Shown here piece after piece: positions 54,668-63,951 of a stretch of 64,000 nucleotides of DNA. Below the pieces are notes generated by a model. The model saw only the letters and a list, made by a program, of their open reading frames with translations, had not been told where the DNA came from and made no database searches. The position numbers and the translations under genes are program-made. This DNA is from Phycisphaerales bacterium UBA2421 (GTDB taxonomy: Bacteria; Planctomycetota; Phycisphaerae; Tepidisphaerales; Tepidisphaeraceae), in the NCBI GenBank assembly GCA_002343075.1, contig DDRH01000034.1:39392-103391 (forward strand). The letters run 5' to 3'. Positions within the stretch are counted from its first letter, which is position 1; every line of letters begins with the position of its first letter.

Positions 54668-56188
54668 ATGAGTGACAACCGTCCGCACTATTTCCAACCT
54701 AATTGGATTGAACCAACCGATCGGCGCATTGATTGCGATGTGTGCATCTACGGCGGAACCGCCGCGGGCGTGATCGCCGCCGTCACGGTTGCCGCGGAAG
54801 GAAAATCGGCTGTGCTGATTCACCCGGGAACGCACCTCGGCGGAATGACCACCGGCGGCCTTGGATTGACCGATTTCGGCGATAAATCCGTGATTCAAGG
54901 CCGTGCTCGGCAGTTTCACCGCGACCTCGGAAAGCACTACGGCCGCGAAGAAGAGTGGCTTTTCGAACCGCACGTCGCCGCCAAAGTGCTTCACGGGTTT
55001 TTGAGCGCGACAAACGTCGAAGTTGTCCGGCGGGAATTCCTGCATCACGCTGTCGTTGACCACGCGCAAATTCAAGAAATCGAAATGCTCTCCGGTCTGC
55101 GCATTCGCGCGCGCGTTTTCGTTGACGCAACCTACGAAGGCGACCTGATGGCACAGGCCGGTGTGAGCTACACCGTCGGCCGCGAATCGAATCGCGTTTA
55201 CGGCGAAACCATCAACGGCGTGCAAATCCGCGACAAGCATCAGTTCAGCTCAAAGGTCGATCCCTACATCATTCCCGGCCGGCCTTCGTCTGGAACATTA
55301 AGAGGCGTCAACCCGACAACTGCGGCGCCACAGGGCAGCGGCGATCATCGCATTCAGGCATACAACTTTCGCATCTGCATGTGCGAAGAGCCCGCCAACC
55401 AGATCAAATTTTCTGCGCCAGAAGGTTACGATCCCGCCGACTACGAACTTGCGCGCCGTTGGTACAACAGCACAAAAGACGAATACAACGAGATGATTTT
55501 GCCCAACGGCGACATCCGCAAGTTCGACCGCCTCTCGGTACAGAGCAAAACCGACACAAACAATCACGGCGCCGTATCCAGCGATTTCATCGGCTCGAGT
55601 TATCTTTGGCCGGAGGCGAGCTACGCGCAGCGCGAAGAACTCTTCCAGCAACACATCCGTTATCAGCAGGGGCTCTACTACTTTCTAGCCAATGATTCTT
55701 CGATTCCTTCGCGATATCGAGAAGCGTATTCAAAGTGGGGGCTGGCCCGAGACGAGTTCAAAGAAACCGGTGGATGGCCGCACCAACTGTACGTGCGCGA
55801 AGCGAGGCGGTTGGTTGGCGATTACGTCTTGACCGAGAACGACACCCAACATCGCGTCGCCGCACCCGATCCTATCGCGATGGGTTCTTACGCGATGGAT
55901 TCCCACAATTGCCAGCGAGTCATCATTAACGGCGGCGTGATCAACGAAGGCGATGTTCAGTTGCAACCCGCCGGACCATATCCAGTTTCATATCGATGCA
56001 TCGTGCCGCGAAGATCCGAATGTACAAACTTGATCATTCCTGTTTGTGCCAGCGCGTCGCACATTGCCTTCGGGTCGCTACGCATGGAACCAGTGTTCAT
56101 GGCCCTGGCGGAAGCCGCGGGCATCGCGGCGTCTACGGCGATTGATCATGCATTGAGAATTCAGGATTTCCGTCCCGGGGAACGATAA
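54668..56188 (+). CDS. FAD-dependent oxidoreductase
   Basis: A 506-residue flavoprotein with an N-terminal FAD Rossmann motif (CIYGGTAAGVIAAV) and the long GGMTTGGLG segment typical of the FAD-dependent oxidoreductases of Pfam PF12831. Lies 6 bases after the aldolase and probably shares its promoter. Such enzymes often occur in planctomycete sugar-catabolism clusters; its substrate is unknown. Confidence 0.82.
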   Translation: MSDNRPHYFQPNWIEPTDRRIDCDVCIYGGTAAGVIAAVTVAAEGKSAVLIHPGTHLGGMTTGGLGLTDFGDKSVIQGRARQFHRDLGKHYGREEEWLFEPHVAAKVLHGFLSATNVEVVRREFLHHAVVDHAQIQEIEMLSGLRIRARVFVDATYEGDLMAQAGVSYTVGRESNRVYGETINGVQIRDKHQFSSKVDPYIIPGRPSSGTLRGVNPTTAAPQGSGDHRIQAYNFRICMCEEPANQIKFSAPEGYDPADYELARRWYNSTKDEYNEMILPNGDIRKFDRLSVQSKTDTNNHGAVSSDFIGSSYLWPEASYAQREELFQQHIRYQQGLYYFLANDSSIPSRYREAYSKWGLARDEFKETGGWPHQLYVREARRLVGDYVLTENDTQHRVAAPDPIAMGSYAMDSHNCQRVIINGGVINEGDVQLQPAGPYPVSYRCIVPRRSECTNLIIPVCASASHIAFGSLRMEPVFMALAEAAGIAASTAIDHALRIQDFRPGER

Positions 56189-56211
56189 ACCATCCATGTA
56201 GAGTTCCTCGC

Positions 56212-56553
56212 GTCTGCCGCTATGCTGCCTGCGGCTTGCGCGTCGTTGTCGACGACTTGGCACTGGTGGAAGCGACGCACTTGATCCCCTGGGCCGAGAG
56301 CCGGGATGATGACTCACGCCACGGAATCTCGCTCTGCAAGAACCATCACTGGGCGATGGACCAATACCTCATATCACCGTCGCCGGATGTCCAGCCCGCA
56401 TGAATGGTGAGCAGGTATCTCCACGATCGAATTGAAGGTCAGCGGGAGATGCGCGACCTGAAAGGACGAAGCGTGCTGTAGCCGCGGGAATCCCGTTTCC
56501 ATCCGAAACGCCTGGCGCTGGCTTGGCACCGCGACCGACTGCTGCGGAACTGA
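56212..56553 (+). pseudogene. Relic of the HNH endonuclease C-terminal half
   Basis: Aligns without gaps to the last ~115 codons of the HNH gene at 37691-38626, keeping the CxxC, AHLIPW-like (THLIPW) and LCKNHHWAMDQYL parts. Two in-frame stops interrupt it (TGA where the intact copy has TGG; TAG where it has TTG). The 5' part is missing. Same orientation as the intact gene, 18 kb away, close to attR. Confidence 0.88.
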
Positions 56554-56644
56554 ACACATTGAGGGCAGGAAGAGTTGCTTGCGGCTCCGGGTGATTCACC
56601 TCGCACGGGACCCGCTGCCGTCTCAGATACGCACACTCCAGCAA

Positions 56645-56875
56645 TCAGAGTTGGGATGAAGCTCCGCTGACTATTGCGATGATCATCCTCCGCCGCGCCG
56701 GGGGCAGCGTTGGCCATGCTTCGATCAGCGCAAGCAGCCTGTCATCCGATGTCGTCTCCTGTTCAACCGATGCGGGGGTACCATTTTCGGTACCAGCGCC
56801 TCTGGCAATTGCAGAATCGCTCGTGTTTGCAGGGTGATTCTGATCATCGCCGCACGTCTGTCGACCCGGAAGCAC
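56645..56875 (-). CDS. Small hypothetical protein near attR
   Basis: A 76-residue protein: Gly/Thr/Asn-rich first half, then a helical LLALIEAWPTLPPARRRMIIAIV end, resembling from memory short proteins found after integrase genes in planctomycetes. No Shine-Dalgarno is convincing, and it may be a fragment of an older integrase region. Lies between the HNH relic and attR. Confidence 0.4.
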   Translation of the reverse strand: MLPGRQTCGDDQNHPANTSDSAIARGAGTENGTPASVEQETTSDDRLLALIEAWPTLPPARRRMIIAIVSGASSQL

Positions 56876-56993
56876 TGGAGCATCATCGTGAAGTCGTCTT
56901 TATCGGTTGACCTTGCCAAGGGTTCATGCGATGGTCAGTCGCGCCGATTCACGAGCCTAGCCGGGCCGGCGTTTTTGGTCGGTTTATCAAACG

Positions 56994-57031
56994 AACTGAC
57001 CAACCGAAGCACGCGCTTCCGTTGGTCAGTT
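56994..57031. repeat. Inverted repeat near attR
   Basis: AACTGACCAAC...GTTGGTCAGTT: 17-base arms with one mismatch around a 4-base loop. The right arm continues into a 24-bp direct repeat (57021-57044) shared with 24824-24847 near attL. Recurring TTTTTGGTC at 24833, 56972 and 57030, plus an inverted GACCAAAA at 57109. Candidate integrase arm-type sites. Confidence 0.6.
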
Positions 57032-57166
57032 TTTGGTCAGTCGTCAGTAGGTGATGGTTAGTTTTGGAGTGTCCAGTGACTCTTTGTCGCAGTGTCACCC
57101 TCGTTTTTGACCAAAATAACGCGGGTAACTGCTTGTCAGTACGTCACTTATACCCGGCCTGATGCC

Positions 57167-57210
57167 CTTCGGAACCGAGGGTTGCAGGTTCGAGTCCTGC
57201 CGAGTGCGTT
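57167..57210 (+). repeat. attR: 44-bp tRNA-Arg 3'-end repeat
   Basis: Identical to attL. It preserves only the anticodon-loop-to-3' half of the tRNA and no 5' half, so it is not a second tRNA gene but the displaced original 3' end. Confidence 0.93.
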
Positions 57211-57397
57211 TCCGTTCTGCCCATTACCGTGTCGAGAAAGCGGAATGTTGCGCGGGCTGATTCCGCAGTGACGAGTAAGCCCCCTCCCGCGGTCGGTCAT
57301 CGCAGATGATTGCGCCACAGCGATACAGGTCGCTTACAGCGCGGTCGCCTGCCGACCGCTGCCCTTCGCCCGCGTCGAAGGTTGCGCCCAAATGCGG

Positions 57398-58957
57398 CTA
57401 CCTCTCCACGAGGTACGCCATCACCGAGATACCAGAGAAGTTCTGCGACGACACACGCTCGCCGACCGCGTCCAGATACCGAATCGTTAGTCCGCCGGGG
57501 TCTGCCCAGGCATGGTGGCAGCCGATGAAAATGATCTGGTCGGGGGTCGTCGTGGCGATTGTCTCACCAAGATGAGCCAGATCATGTTCCGTGGTTATTC
57601 GCTGCATGGCGCGGGGTGGCTGCGATTCGAAGAAGTTGCCGGGCAAGCCCACCCGCTCGCCGGTGATGGCACCCAGCCGCTTTTCGTAATACATCAGCGG
57701 GAGTTCGCCGTCGTTTCCGACCAGCACGAGCAGCGTCTGGGGCGTGGCGGTTTCGCTTAGATACCGATGCGCCGCGATCCAGTCTTCCTTGCGCTCGAAC
57801 CTGATATGCCCGATCACACTCGCAAGCGAAATCACGCTGATCGAGCCTGCGGCAACGATCGTTGCTACGCGCAGGCGCTGCCCGCAGTTCGCCACGACAC
57901 CCGCAATCAGCAGCGGCATCGTCATAGCGGTCGGCACGAACGCCTTGGGCGTGAATACACTCGTGAAAATCAGGCTGACGACAAACGCGGCGACAACAGG
58001 CAACAGCGCCGCACAACTCACCGCGAGCACACGCCGCCGCTTGCGCCAGAATCCGCCCCAGACCAGCCCCGTGACGATCACAATGAAAGCGACTGCAATG
58101 ACCGCCATCACCCCATACACCGCCGGTTGCACCTTGCCAAACCAATCCTTCATGAGATATCCGATCGGCAGAAGCTTTACGCCGGCGGTAAGCACGACCG
58201 TGTGATACAGCGCCGGCAGGTCGGGCGTCGCTATCCAAAACCCGCCGCCCATCTTTCTTACCTGCTGCGTAAGTGCCGCAACCCAAGGCAAGTAGATCAG
58301 CGCCACCAGAGCGCCAGGCACCGCCACACTGACCACCCTGCTTCCCCAGCGCTGTTCCGAAGGCCAAGCCGCCATCGCCGCTGTAAAGCCTGCCACATAC
58401 AGCCATGCCATGTTGTGCATCCACGTCATGGCACTGAGACACATAACCAGCGCAACCCCGAAGCCCGGCCGGCGCGTCTGCACCCATCCCGGCATCGCCG
58501 CCAGGGCGAGCAGCGCCATGAGTCCCATTAGTTCGTAGCATCGGGCCTCATGCGAGTATCGGACAAGCAGAAACGAAGCGGCGGCGAGGAGCGTGGCGAT
58601 GCATGTCGCGCCGCGGTCGTTCCATAATCGTCGCGCAATCACTGGCGTAAGCAGCAGCGCGATCGAGCTGGCCAGCGCCGAAGGCGCACGCAGCGCCAAT
58701 TCGCCATCGCCAAACACGCGCACCCACGCGTGCATCAGCAGGTAGTACAGCGGCGGCGAGTTATCGACGCGCACGACTTCGATAAGATCGCCCACCGACA
58801 GCCCCGCCGCCCATGCCGTGTAGGCTTCGTCAAACCACAAGCTTTCCCCGCCGAGGTTCCACCATCGCAGCGCCATCCCAATCAGGACGCACCCAACCAC
58901 CGCTGCGAGGTGCGCGTTGCGTTGAGTGGGTCGGTTGTCCGCCGCTGGCATGGCCAC
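57398..58957 (-). CDS. Polytopic GT-C-type glycosyltransferase-like protein
   Basis: A 519-residue membrane protein with about ten helices and an early luminal loop with adjacent acidic residue (LWFDEAYTAW), the arrangement of the dolichyl/undecaprenyl-phosphate-mannose glycosyltransferases (GT39/GT83 superfamily). Followed by a short soluble C-terminal domain. Substrates unknown. First gene right of the island; distinct in sequence from the 676-residue protein on the left side. Confidence 0.72.
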   Translation of the reverse strand: MAMPAADNRPTQRNAHLAAVVGCVLIGMALRWWNLGGESLWFDEAYTAWAAGLSVGDLIEVVRVDNSPPLYYLLMHAWVRVFGDGELALRAPSALASSIALLLTPVIARRLWNDRGATCIATLLAAASFLLVRYSHEARCYELMGLMALLALAAMPGWVQTRRPGFGVALVMCLSAMTWMHNMAWLYVAGFTAAMAAWPSEQRWGSRVVSVAVPGALVALIYLPWVAALTQQVRKMGGGFWIATPDLPALYHTVVLTAGVKLLPIGYLMKDWFGKVQPAVYGVMAVIAVAFIVIVTGLVWGGFWRKRRRVLAVSCAALLPVVAAFVVSLIFTSVFTPKAFVPTAMTMPLLIAGVVANCGQRLRVATIVAAGSISVISLASVIGHIRFERKEDWIAAHRYLSETATPQTLLVLVGNDGELPLMYYEKRLGAITGERVGLPGNFFESQPPRAMQRITTEHDLAHLGETIATTTPDQIIFIGCHHAWADPGGLTIRYLDAVGERVSSQNFSGISVMAYLVER

Positions 58958-59085
58958 GATCGCAGGTTATACGAAACAGAGGGGGGCCAGGCGACCGGTG
59001 CGGCGTCGCAACAGACGCAAATCTTTGATTGCGCAAGCGCCGTCCGGGTATTGTTCGCGGCACTCCAACTCAGAAGGGGTTGTTG

Positions 59086-59973
59086 ATGACCGAGCCAATC
59101 GATCCGCAAATGCCCATGCACGCGGCGATCGCGCCCGACGGCGCTGTGTCGCAAGACCTGCCCTGCCGCAAGTGCAGCTACAACCTGCGCGGCCTAACGC
59201 TTGCCAGCCGCTGCCCCGAATGCGGCACTGCAGTCGGCTATAGCGCACAGGGCGACCTCCTGCGGTTTAGCGATCCCAACTGGGTTGATAAGCTCCGCTA
59301 CGGCGTGAATCTCACCATTGCCGGCGTAGTCGTTGCTATCTTCGGCACGCTGGCGCTCGTGCTGCTGTCTAACAGCCTGGGGACCGGTCCCGCGCAGTTG
59401 CTCATGGTCGCCAACGCAGTAATCATCTATTCACTGTTCTTCGTCGGCGCATGGCTGATCACCCAGCCCGACCCCAGCGGCCTGGGTGAAGATCAATACG
59501 GTGCCGCCCGTCGACTCATTCGCATAACGCTGCTCATCGGCCTGGCTAACACGCTGCTGCAACTGGCACCCGAAGCCCTGGAGATGCCCGAAACCGTCAT
59601 CACTATGCTACAGTTGATGAACGTAGTGGCCTCCATCATTGCCGTCGTCGGCACCATGGCACAGTTGAAATACTTCGCCAAGCTCAACTTGCGCATACCT
59701 GATGCCAAACTCGCCAGCAGGGCCAACTTCCTGTTCTGGGCGCTGGGCATTCCATACATCATATTGGTCCTGATGGGGGGACTTGCACTTCTGCTGGCTG
59801 GCAGCGGCAACCAAGCGATCATGATCCCGATCGGCCTCGCCACGGGCATCGCCGGCCTGCTCGTGCTGATTTTCGGAATCATGTCTCTGCTGTTGATCGA
59901 ACGAATGGGCAAGCGATTCAAAGAACAAGCCGCCATCGCAAGACAAAGCTGGGCCGCGGCGGTGCAGGAGTGA
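59086..59973 (+). CDS. Zinc-ribbon membrane protein
   Basis: A 295-residue protein: N-terminal double C-x2-C zinc ribbon (C-R-K-C...C-P-E-C) at about residues 26-45, then four to six transmembrane helices. The zinc ribbon resembles the putative regulatory ribbons found on many planctomycete membrane proteins. AGAAGGGG precedes the ATG at 59086. Function unknown. Confidence 0.7.
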   Translation: MTEPIDPQMPMHAAIAPDGAVSQDLPCRKCSYNLRGLTLASRCPECGTAVGYSAQGDLLRFSDPNWVDKLRYGVNLTIAGVVVAIFGTLALVLLSNSLGTGPAQLLMVANAVIIYSLFFVGAWLITQPDPSGLGEDQYGAARRLIRITLLIGLANTLLQLAPEALEMPETVITMLQLMNVVASIIAVVGTMAQLKYFAKLNLRIPDAKLASRANFLFWALGIPYIILVLMGGLALLLAGSGNQAIMIPIGLATGIAGLLVLIFGIMSLLLIERMGKRFKEQAAIARQSWAAAVQE

Positions 59974-60142
59974 ACCGCGCACTCCGGAATCTCGCAGCTC
60001 TGAGCGATTGAGCGCCGCCGCAGTGAACACCGCGCCCGCTGCGGGCGAGCCCCTGGCAATCATCACGCAAAGAATTCGGTTGTATTCGAGTCGGCTCTCG
60101 TTAAAATCGTCTGCTGTCACGTCGCTCAGTCCAGGAAAAAAG

Positions 60143-61195
60143 ATGCACGACCCAACCGGCCTTCGCGTGCGCGCTTTCCAAGCCTGTGTAATGCTCGGGT
60201 GTCTCGCGCCGCAGCTTCAGGCTGCCGTGGCGAGCTTTACATCGGTTGATTTCCCCGGGGCCAGCAGCACTTTCGTCACCACGATCGACGGCAATCGCGT
60301 GGCGGGCAGCTACCGCGACGGCAACGGCGTGTCGCGCGCGTTCACCTGGGACGGTTCGACTTACACCACGCTCACGCCGCCCGGTGCAACCCGCTCCGAG
60401 GCTACCGGGGTTGACGGCAATCGCGTTGTCGGCTGGTACGACGACTCCGCCGGGCAGAGCCGCGCCTTTGTGTGGAATGGCTCGGCGTACACCACTCTCT
60501 TCCCCGGTACACCCGGCGGGTACTCGGTCGCGGTCGATGCGGGCGGCGGCTATGTCTCGGGCCGGTTTGGGGTATCGTCCGGGTTTCTCTGGGATGGTGT
60601 GAACTACCGCACCATCAACTCACCCGGCATCGGCGGGCCGAGCATCATGGGCAATGATGGCACCAACGCCGTCGGGTATTACGCGACCGGTCCCAGCGGC
60701 CAGATCTCGCGCGGCTTCCTCTGGAACGGCCAGACCACCACCCTGCTCGACTATCCACTGGCCGCCGAAACGCACCCGAACGCCATCAGCGGCATGAATG
60801 TCGTCGGGCAATGGATTGATCCACTGCAAAAGTCGCACGGTTTTCTCTGGAACGGTTCGAGCTACACATCAATCGACCCGCCCGGATCCACCTACACCGT
60901 TGCCGTGGGGGTGAGCGGCAATCACGTCGTGGGCCAGTTCGCCGACGCCGCCGGCCAACACGGCTTCTTCTGGGACGGAACGCAGCACACGGTCCTCGAT
61001 TCGCCCGCGGGCACTCAAATCGTCGTCACAGGCGTGAGCGGCAACCGGGTAGTCGGGTTTTATGGACCGGGCGGAGGCGTCTGGAGCGGGTTCGTCATCA
61101 CCGTCCCGGAACCGACCGCCGCGACCCTCCTCGCCGCCTCCGCTGTGGCGATCGCGCATTCGCGACCTCGACGAAATCGGATCAAAAACCCGTAG
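60143..61195 (+). CDS. PEP-CTERM repeat protein
   Basis: A 350-residue secreted protein with a signal peptide (about 1-27), about six repeats of a roughly 50-residue unit (DGNRVVG...DG...AF.WDGS.YTTL.PPG), similar to HAF-type extracellular repeats, and a PEP-CTERM tail (VPEPT, helix, RPRRNR). AGGAAAAAAG before the ATG at 60143. A surface or exosortase-dependent protein of unknown role. Confidence 0.75.
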   Translation: MHDPTGLRVRAFQACVMLGCLAPQLQAAVASFTSVDFPGASSTFVTTIDGNRVAGSYRDGNGVSRAFTWDGSTYTTLTPPGATRSEATGVDGNRVVGWYDDSAGQSRAFVWNGSAYTTLFPGTPGGYSVAVDAGGGYVSGRFGVSSGFLWDGVNYRTINSPGIGGPSIMGNDGTNAVGYYATGPSGQISRGFLWNGQTTTLLDYPLAAETHPNAISGMNVVGQWIDPLQKSHGFLWNGSSYTSIDPPGSTYTVAVGVSGNHVVGQFADAAGQHGFFWDGTQHTVLDSPAGTQIVVTGVSGNRVVGFYGPGGGVWSGFVITVPEPTAATLLAASAVAIAHSRPRRNRIKNP

Positions 61196-61315
61196 CGATG
61201 GTCACCGGCGAACCGATCCAGACGATTGAACGCCCACGACGGCGTTCCTGTCCGCCGCGCGCTCCAACCTCTGCAACGGCGCGCAGTGCGAACGTTAGCA
61301 GTGCGAACGTTAAAG

Positions 61316-61431
<116 letters not shown>

Positions 61432-61434
61432 TCC

Positions 61435-62100
61435 TCACGCCGCCAGTTTCGCCGGTTCGCCCACGGTCACGCTGGTGCTGGCCGGGCTGGTGCCGAGGTT
61501 CACGATGAACATCGCCCAGTCGCTCGCGCCGGTCGAGCGCACCGCCTGGATCTGATATTGCACCTGCGGCGTGCCGGCGGCCACCGTGCTGTCGGTGTAT
61601 TTCTTCGCGCCGACTCCGCAAATGTATTCGAAATCCGCCGCGCCGATCTTCCGCCAGATCTGATACACGCAACCCGTCGCGTTGCTGTTCTTCCATGACA
61701 GGTTCAGATTGCCCGCCGTCCCGAGCGTCACCTTGAACGCACTGGGCTTGCCCGGCGGCGTCGCCGGCGTGGGAATCGCGCGCACGTTCAGCCCGATCGC
61801 GGCGCGTTGCTCATCCGTCACGGTCGGGGTGCCGTCGATCAGTTTTGCATAATCCGATGCCAGCAACACCAGCACCCGCCGCGCTTCATTCTTCGCGATC
61901 ACCAGCGTGGTGTTCTTATTCGCTTTAATCGCAATAGCAGCCACCGCCGCGGCAAACGTGGCATGCTTGGCGGCATAATTCGTCGCCTGCGCCGCAACCA
62001 ACCCATACGTGGTAGGCGAAGCAGTAATCGCCTCCGAAAATGTAGCCGACGCCGCCACCAGGGCGTTGTCGTTACGAAGCGTAAAGAAGCTGCCTGGCAT
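61435..62100 (-). CDS. Fibronectin-III-like domain protein
   Basis: A 221-residue protein: an N-terminal half of Ala-rich helices and a C-terminal fibronectin type III-like domain (LSWKNSNATGCVYQIWRK...YTDSTV....VQYQIQAVRS). No signal peptide is evident. The ATG at 62100 is chosen because the longer frame adds non-family residues. Function not recognised. Confidence 0.62.
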   Translation of the reverse strand: MPGSFFTLRNDNALVAASATFSEAITASPTTYGLVAAQATNYAAKHATFAAAVAAIAIKANKNTTLVIAKNEARRVLVLLASDYAKLIDGTPTVTDEQRAAIGLNVRAIPTPATPPGKPSAFKVTLGTAGNLNLSWKNSNATGCVYQIWRKIGAADFEYICGVGAKKYTDSTVAAGTPQVQYQIQAVRSTGASDWAMFIVNLGTSPASTSVTVGEPAKLAA

Positions 62101-62376
62101 GAGACACATCCTTTGCGTCGACGCCCATCCGACGCGTAAGCGCGGCCGAAGCCCCGCAAGGTCTGCCCCAAAGCCAGCCAGGCGGCCGAAGACGAATCGT
62201 CTTTCGAAAACCACCGGCGAAGCACTTCAAGGCACGCCAATCAGATCGATCAAGCGTGTCATCCGCTTAACAATCCGCGGGTCATTTCCCGCACATTTTC
62301 ACACGTCCGCGAAAAGACGCGATTGAAGACAGTCAACACATTCGAGGCCATAACCGGAGCAATTGTAGATGAAGTA

Positions 62377-62607
62377 AACGCCGTCGGAGGTGAAGGAGAC
62401 GCCATCGGAGAGGCAGCCGACGGCGTGGGAGAGGCAGCCGACGCCGTCGGAGACCACTGAAACGGCGCGGGAGATGAAGGAAACGCCGTCGGAGACCACT
62501 GAAACGCCGTCGGAGATGAAGTAAACGCCGTCGGAGACCACTGAGACGGCGTGGGAGATGAAGGAGACGGCGCGGGAGACCACTGAAACGGCGTGGGGGA
62601 TGCAATC
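62377..62607. repeat. Minisatellite of eleven 21-bp units
   Basis: Eleven contiguous 21-base units of the form (G/A)ACG(C/G)CGTCGGAGACCACTGA with alternating GATGAAGGA / GACCACTGA endings. Because 21 is a multiple of 3, some frames translate to seven-residue repeats, but no confident gene is assigned here. Confidence 0.9.
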
Positions 62608-62659
62608 GCCCCGCTACAACGCGTCCCAGCGGTGCGGGATTCCAGCCCGTGAGGCTTGC

Positions 62660-62747
62660 GTAGGGTCGGCTCTGCTCAGCGGGCCATTCCGCTCCGCGCA
62701 GCCACGCCGTCAACCGCCAATGGTCCGCAGAGTACTGCGGACCCTAC
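62660..62747. repeat. REP-like palindromic element
   Basis: Bounded by GTAGGGTC at 62660-62667 and its inverse GACCCTAC at 62740-62747, with an internal 9-bp-arm palindrome (GGTCCGCAG-AGTA-CTGCGGACC at 62722-62743). Resembles the GC-rich palindromic repeats scattered in planctomycete genomes. Confidence 0.7.
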
Positions 62748-62804
62748 CAACTCCAGGCCGAATAACGGACCAACGTTCATTATGCGGCCTGTGGCGGCGA
62801 ATTC

Positions 62805-63317
62805 TCATTTGCTCACTCGGCCGAACGCATCCTCTGAGAGCAACTCGACCTTGCCGTCCGCATACAGTACGCAACCGCCTTCGAGGTGGTACGCCTCGAT
62901 CGCGATGACAAGTGGCGTATGCACCGCAGTATCCAATGCTGCTCGAGGCGTGCAGAGACGATAGCTGATAAAGCCTTTCTGAAGACCCGCATGCCACTGG
63001 TCGACGGTTCGCGGCTCGACATAACCCTGCGGAGTCGGCGCGGCAGCACAGATCAACGGATCAGGGTCGCCCACGGAGGGTAACAGCGAGAGATGTCCCT
63101 GCATTGCCAAGGTCTCAAGCGAGTCGGGTAGCACACCGTTGTTCTGATTTGCGTACGCAACCAGCGCCGCATGGATATGCGCGAAGTGTCGCTCGCACGC
63201 GTGCTTCACTGCACGGTTGCGCTGGTCACGTGGCGAATCGCATCCGAGTGGCAGCGCCCACGCGAGCAGAGCCAGGACGGGCCAGAGCCAGTTGTAGATA
63301 AGTTGGGAGGGCCGCAT
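62805..63317 (-). CDS. Lipoprotein-like hypothetical
   Basis: A 170-residue protein with a signal ending in a lipobox-like LPLGC, then a domain with a Y..NQNNG.LPDSLE segment reminiscent of the type II secretion-like/DUF1559-type pseudopilin C-termini, and a GG.VLYADG..ELLSE end. Function unknown. Confidence 0.65.
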   Translation of the reverse strand: MRPSQLIYNWLWPVLALLAWALPLGCDSPRDQRNRAVKHACERHFAHIHAALVAYANQNNGVLPDSLETLAMQGHLSLLPSVGDPDPLICAAAPTPQGYVEPRTVDQWHAGLQKGFISYRLCTPRAALDTAVHTPLVIAIEAYHLEGGCVLYADGKVELLSEDAFGRVSK

Positions 63318-63330
63318 AACGTGCGGCCGA

Positions 63331-63951
63331 TCAGCGGCCGGGCCGGCGCACGCGCGGCTTCCGACCTGCAGACAATTTACCCGCCGGCCCGGTCCGCTGC
63401 ATTGGCGGGTTATCCCGCGGCCGTGCGGCGCGCTTCTTCAACGTTTCAAATCGAATTGCCGGCATCGATCGGTCGTGCCTGAAGCCGGTCATCTTCGCTG
63501 CGACTTCGACAGGAACTTCGAAGAGGTAATCAACCTCAGCGTCGTCCCCGCCCTCGGCTGCTTGCTTCGCTTCGGCACGCTTGTGAATCGCCCCAGCGGC
63601 CTTGGGTGGATCACCGGAGATGTTGAGATGACTCAGCCCCCGCTCCGAATCGTGCATTATGGACCACCGCTCTTCGCCGTCCCTGTATCCGCTCGCGCCA
63701 CTGGCCATCACATGTTCTTCGAGCGCGCAGGCGGCGACTTCCGCACCTTGCGAGAGCTTCTTGAGTGGTGCGCGATCGGCGTAGTTGCAGTCGTTAGCGA
63801 TTACGAGGAACCAGCCGCCGGGCAGCGCGGCCGCAGAGAAGGGTGCTTCGGGAGTTTCTTCGAGCTTCCCGGTCCGCGCCAGCTTCAACTCCGCCAGCAC
63901 CGACTCCGGCGACTTACCGCGAACAGCGATCCATGAAAGCGAGTAGCCCAT
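63331..63951 (-). CDS. Hypothetical protein with MQRTGPA-type tail
   Basis: A 206-residue protein; the N-terminus (MGYSLSWIAV) resembles a family of uncharacterised proteins. The last ~40 residues, with a PPMQRTGPAG segment then Arg-rich sequence, look like a repeat-encoded tail rather than a folded domain, because they lie in a repeat-like, palindrome-rich stretch (63311-63420). Function unknown. Confidence 0.55.
   Translation of the reverse strand: MGYSLSWIAVRGKSPESVLAELKLARTGKLEETPEAPFSAAALPGGWFLVIANDCNYADRAPLKKLSQGAEVAACALEEHVMASGASGYRDGEERWSIMHDSERGLSHLNISGDPPKAAGAIHKRAEAKQAAEGGDDAEVDYLFEVPVEVAAKMTGFRHDRSMPAIRFETLKKRAARPRDNPPMQRTGPAGKLSAGRKPRVRRPGR

Noticed and set aside
57167..57210. 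Second tRNA-Arg gene
   Set aside because: Only the 3' half is present, without D-arm or 5' acceptor strand; it is the attR repeat.
62377..62607. CRISPR array
   Set aside because: Units are contiguous with no unique spacers and no cas genes nearby, so it is a minisatellite.
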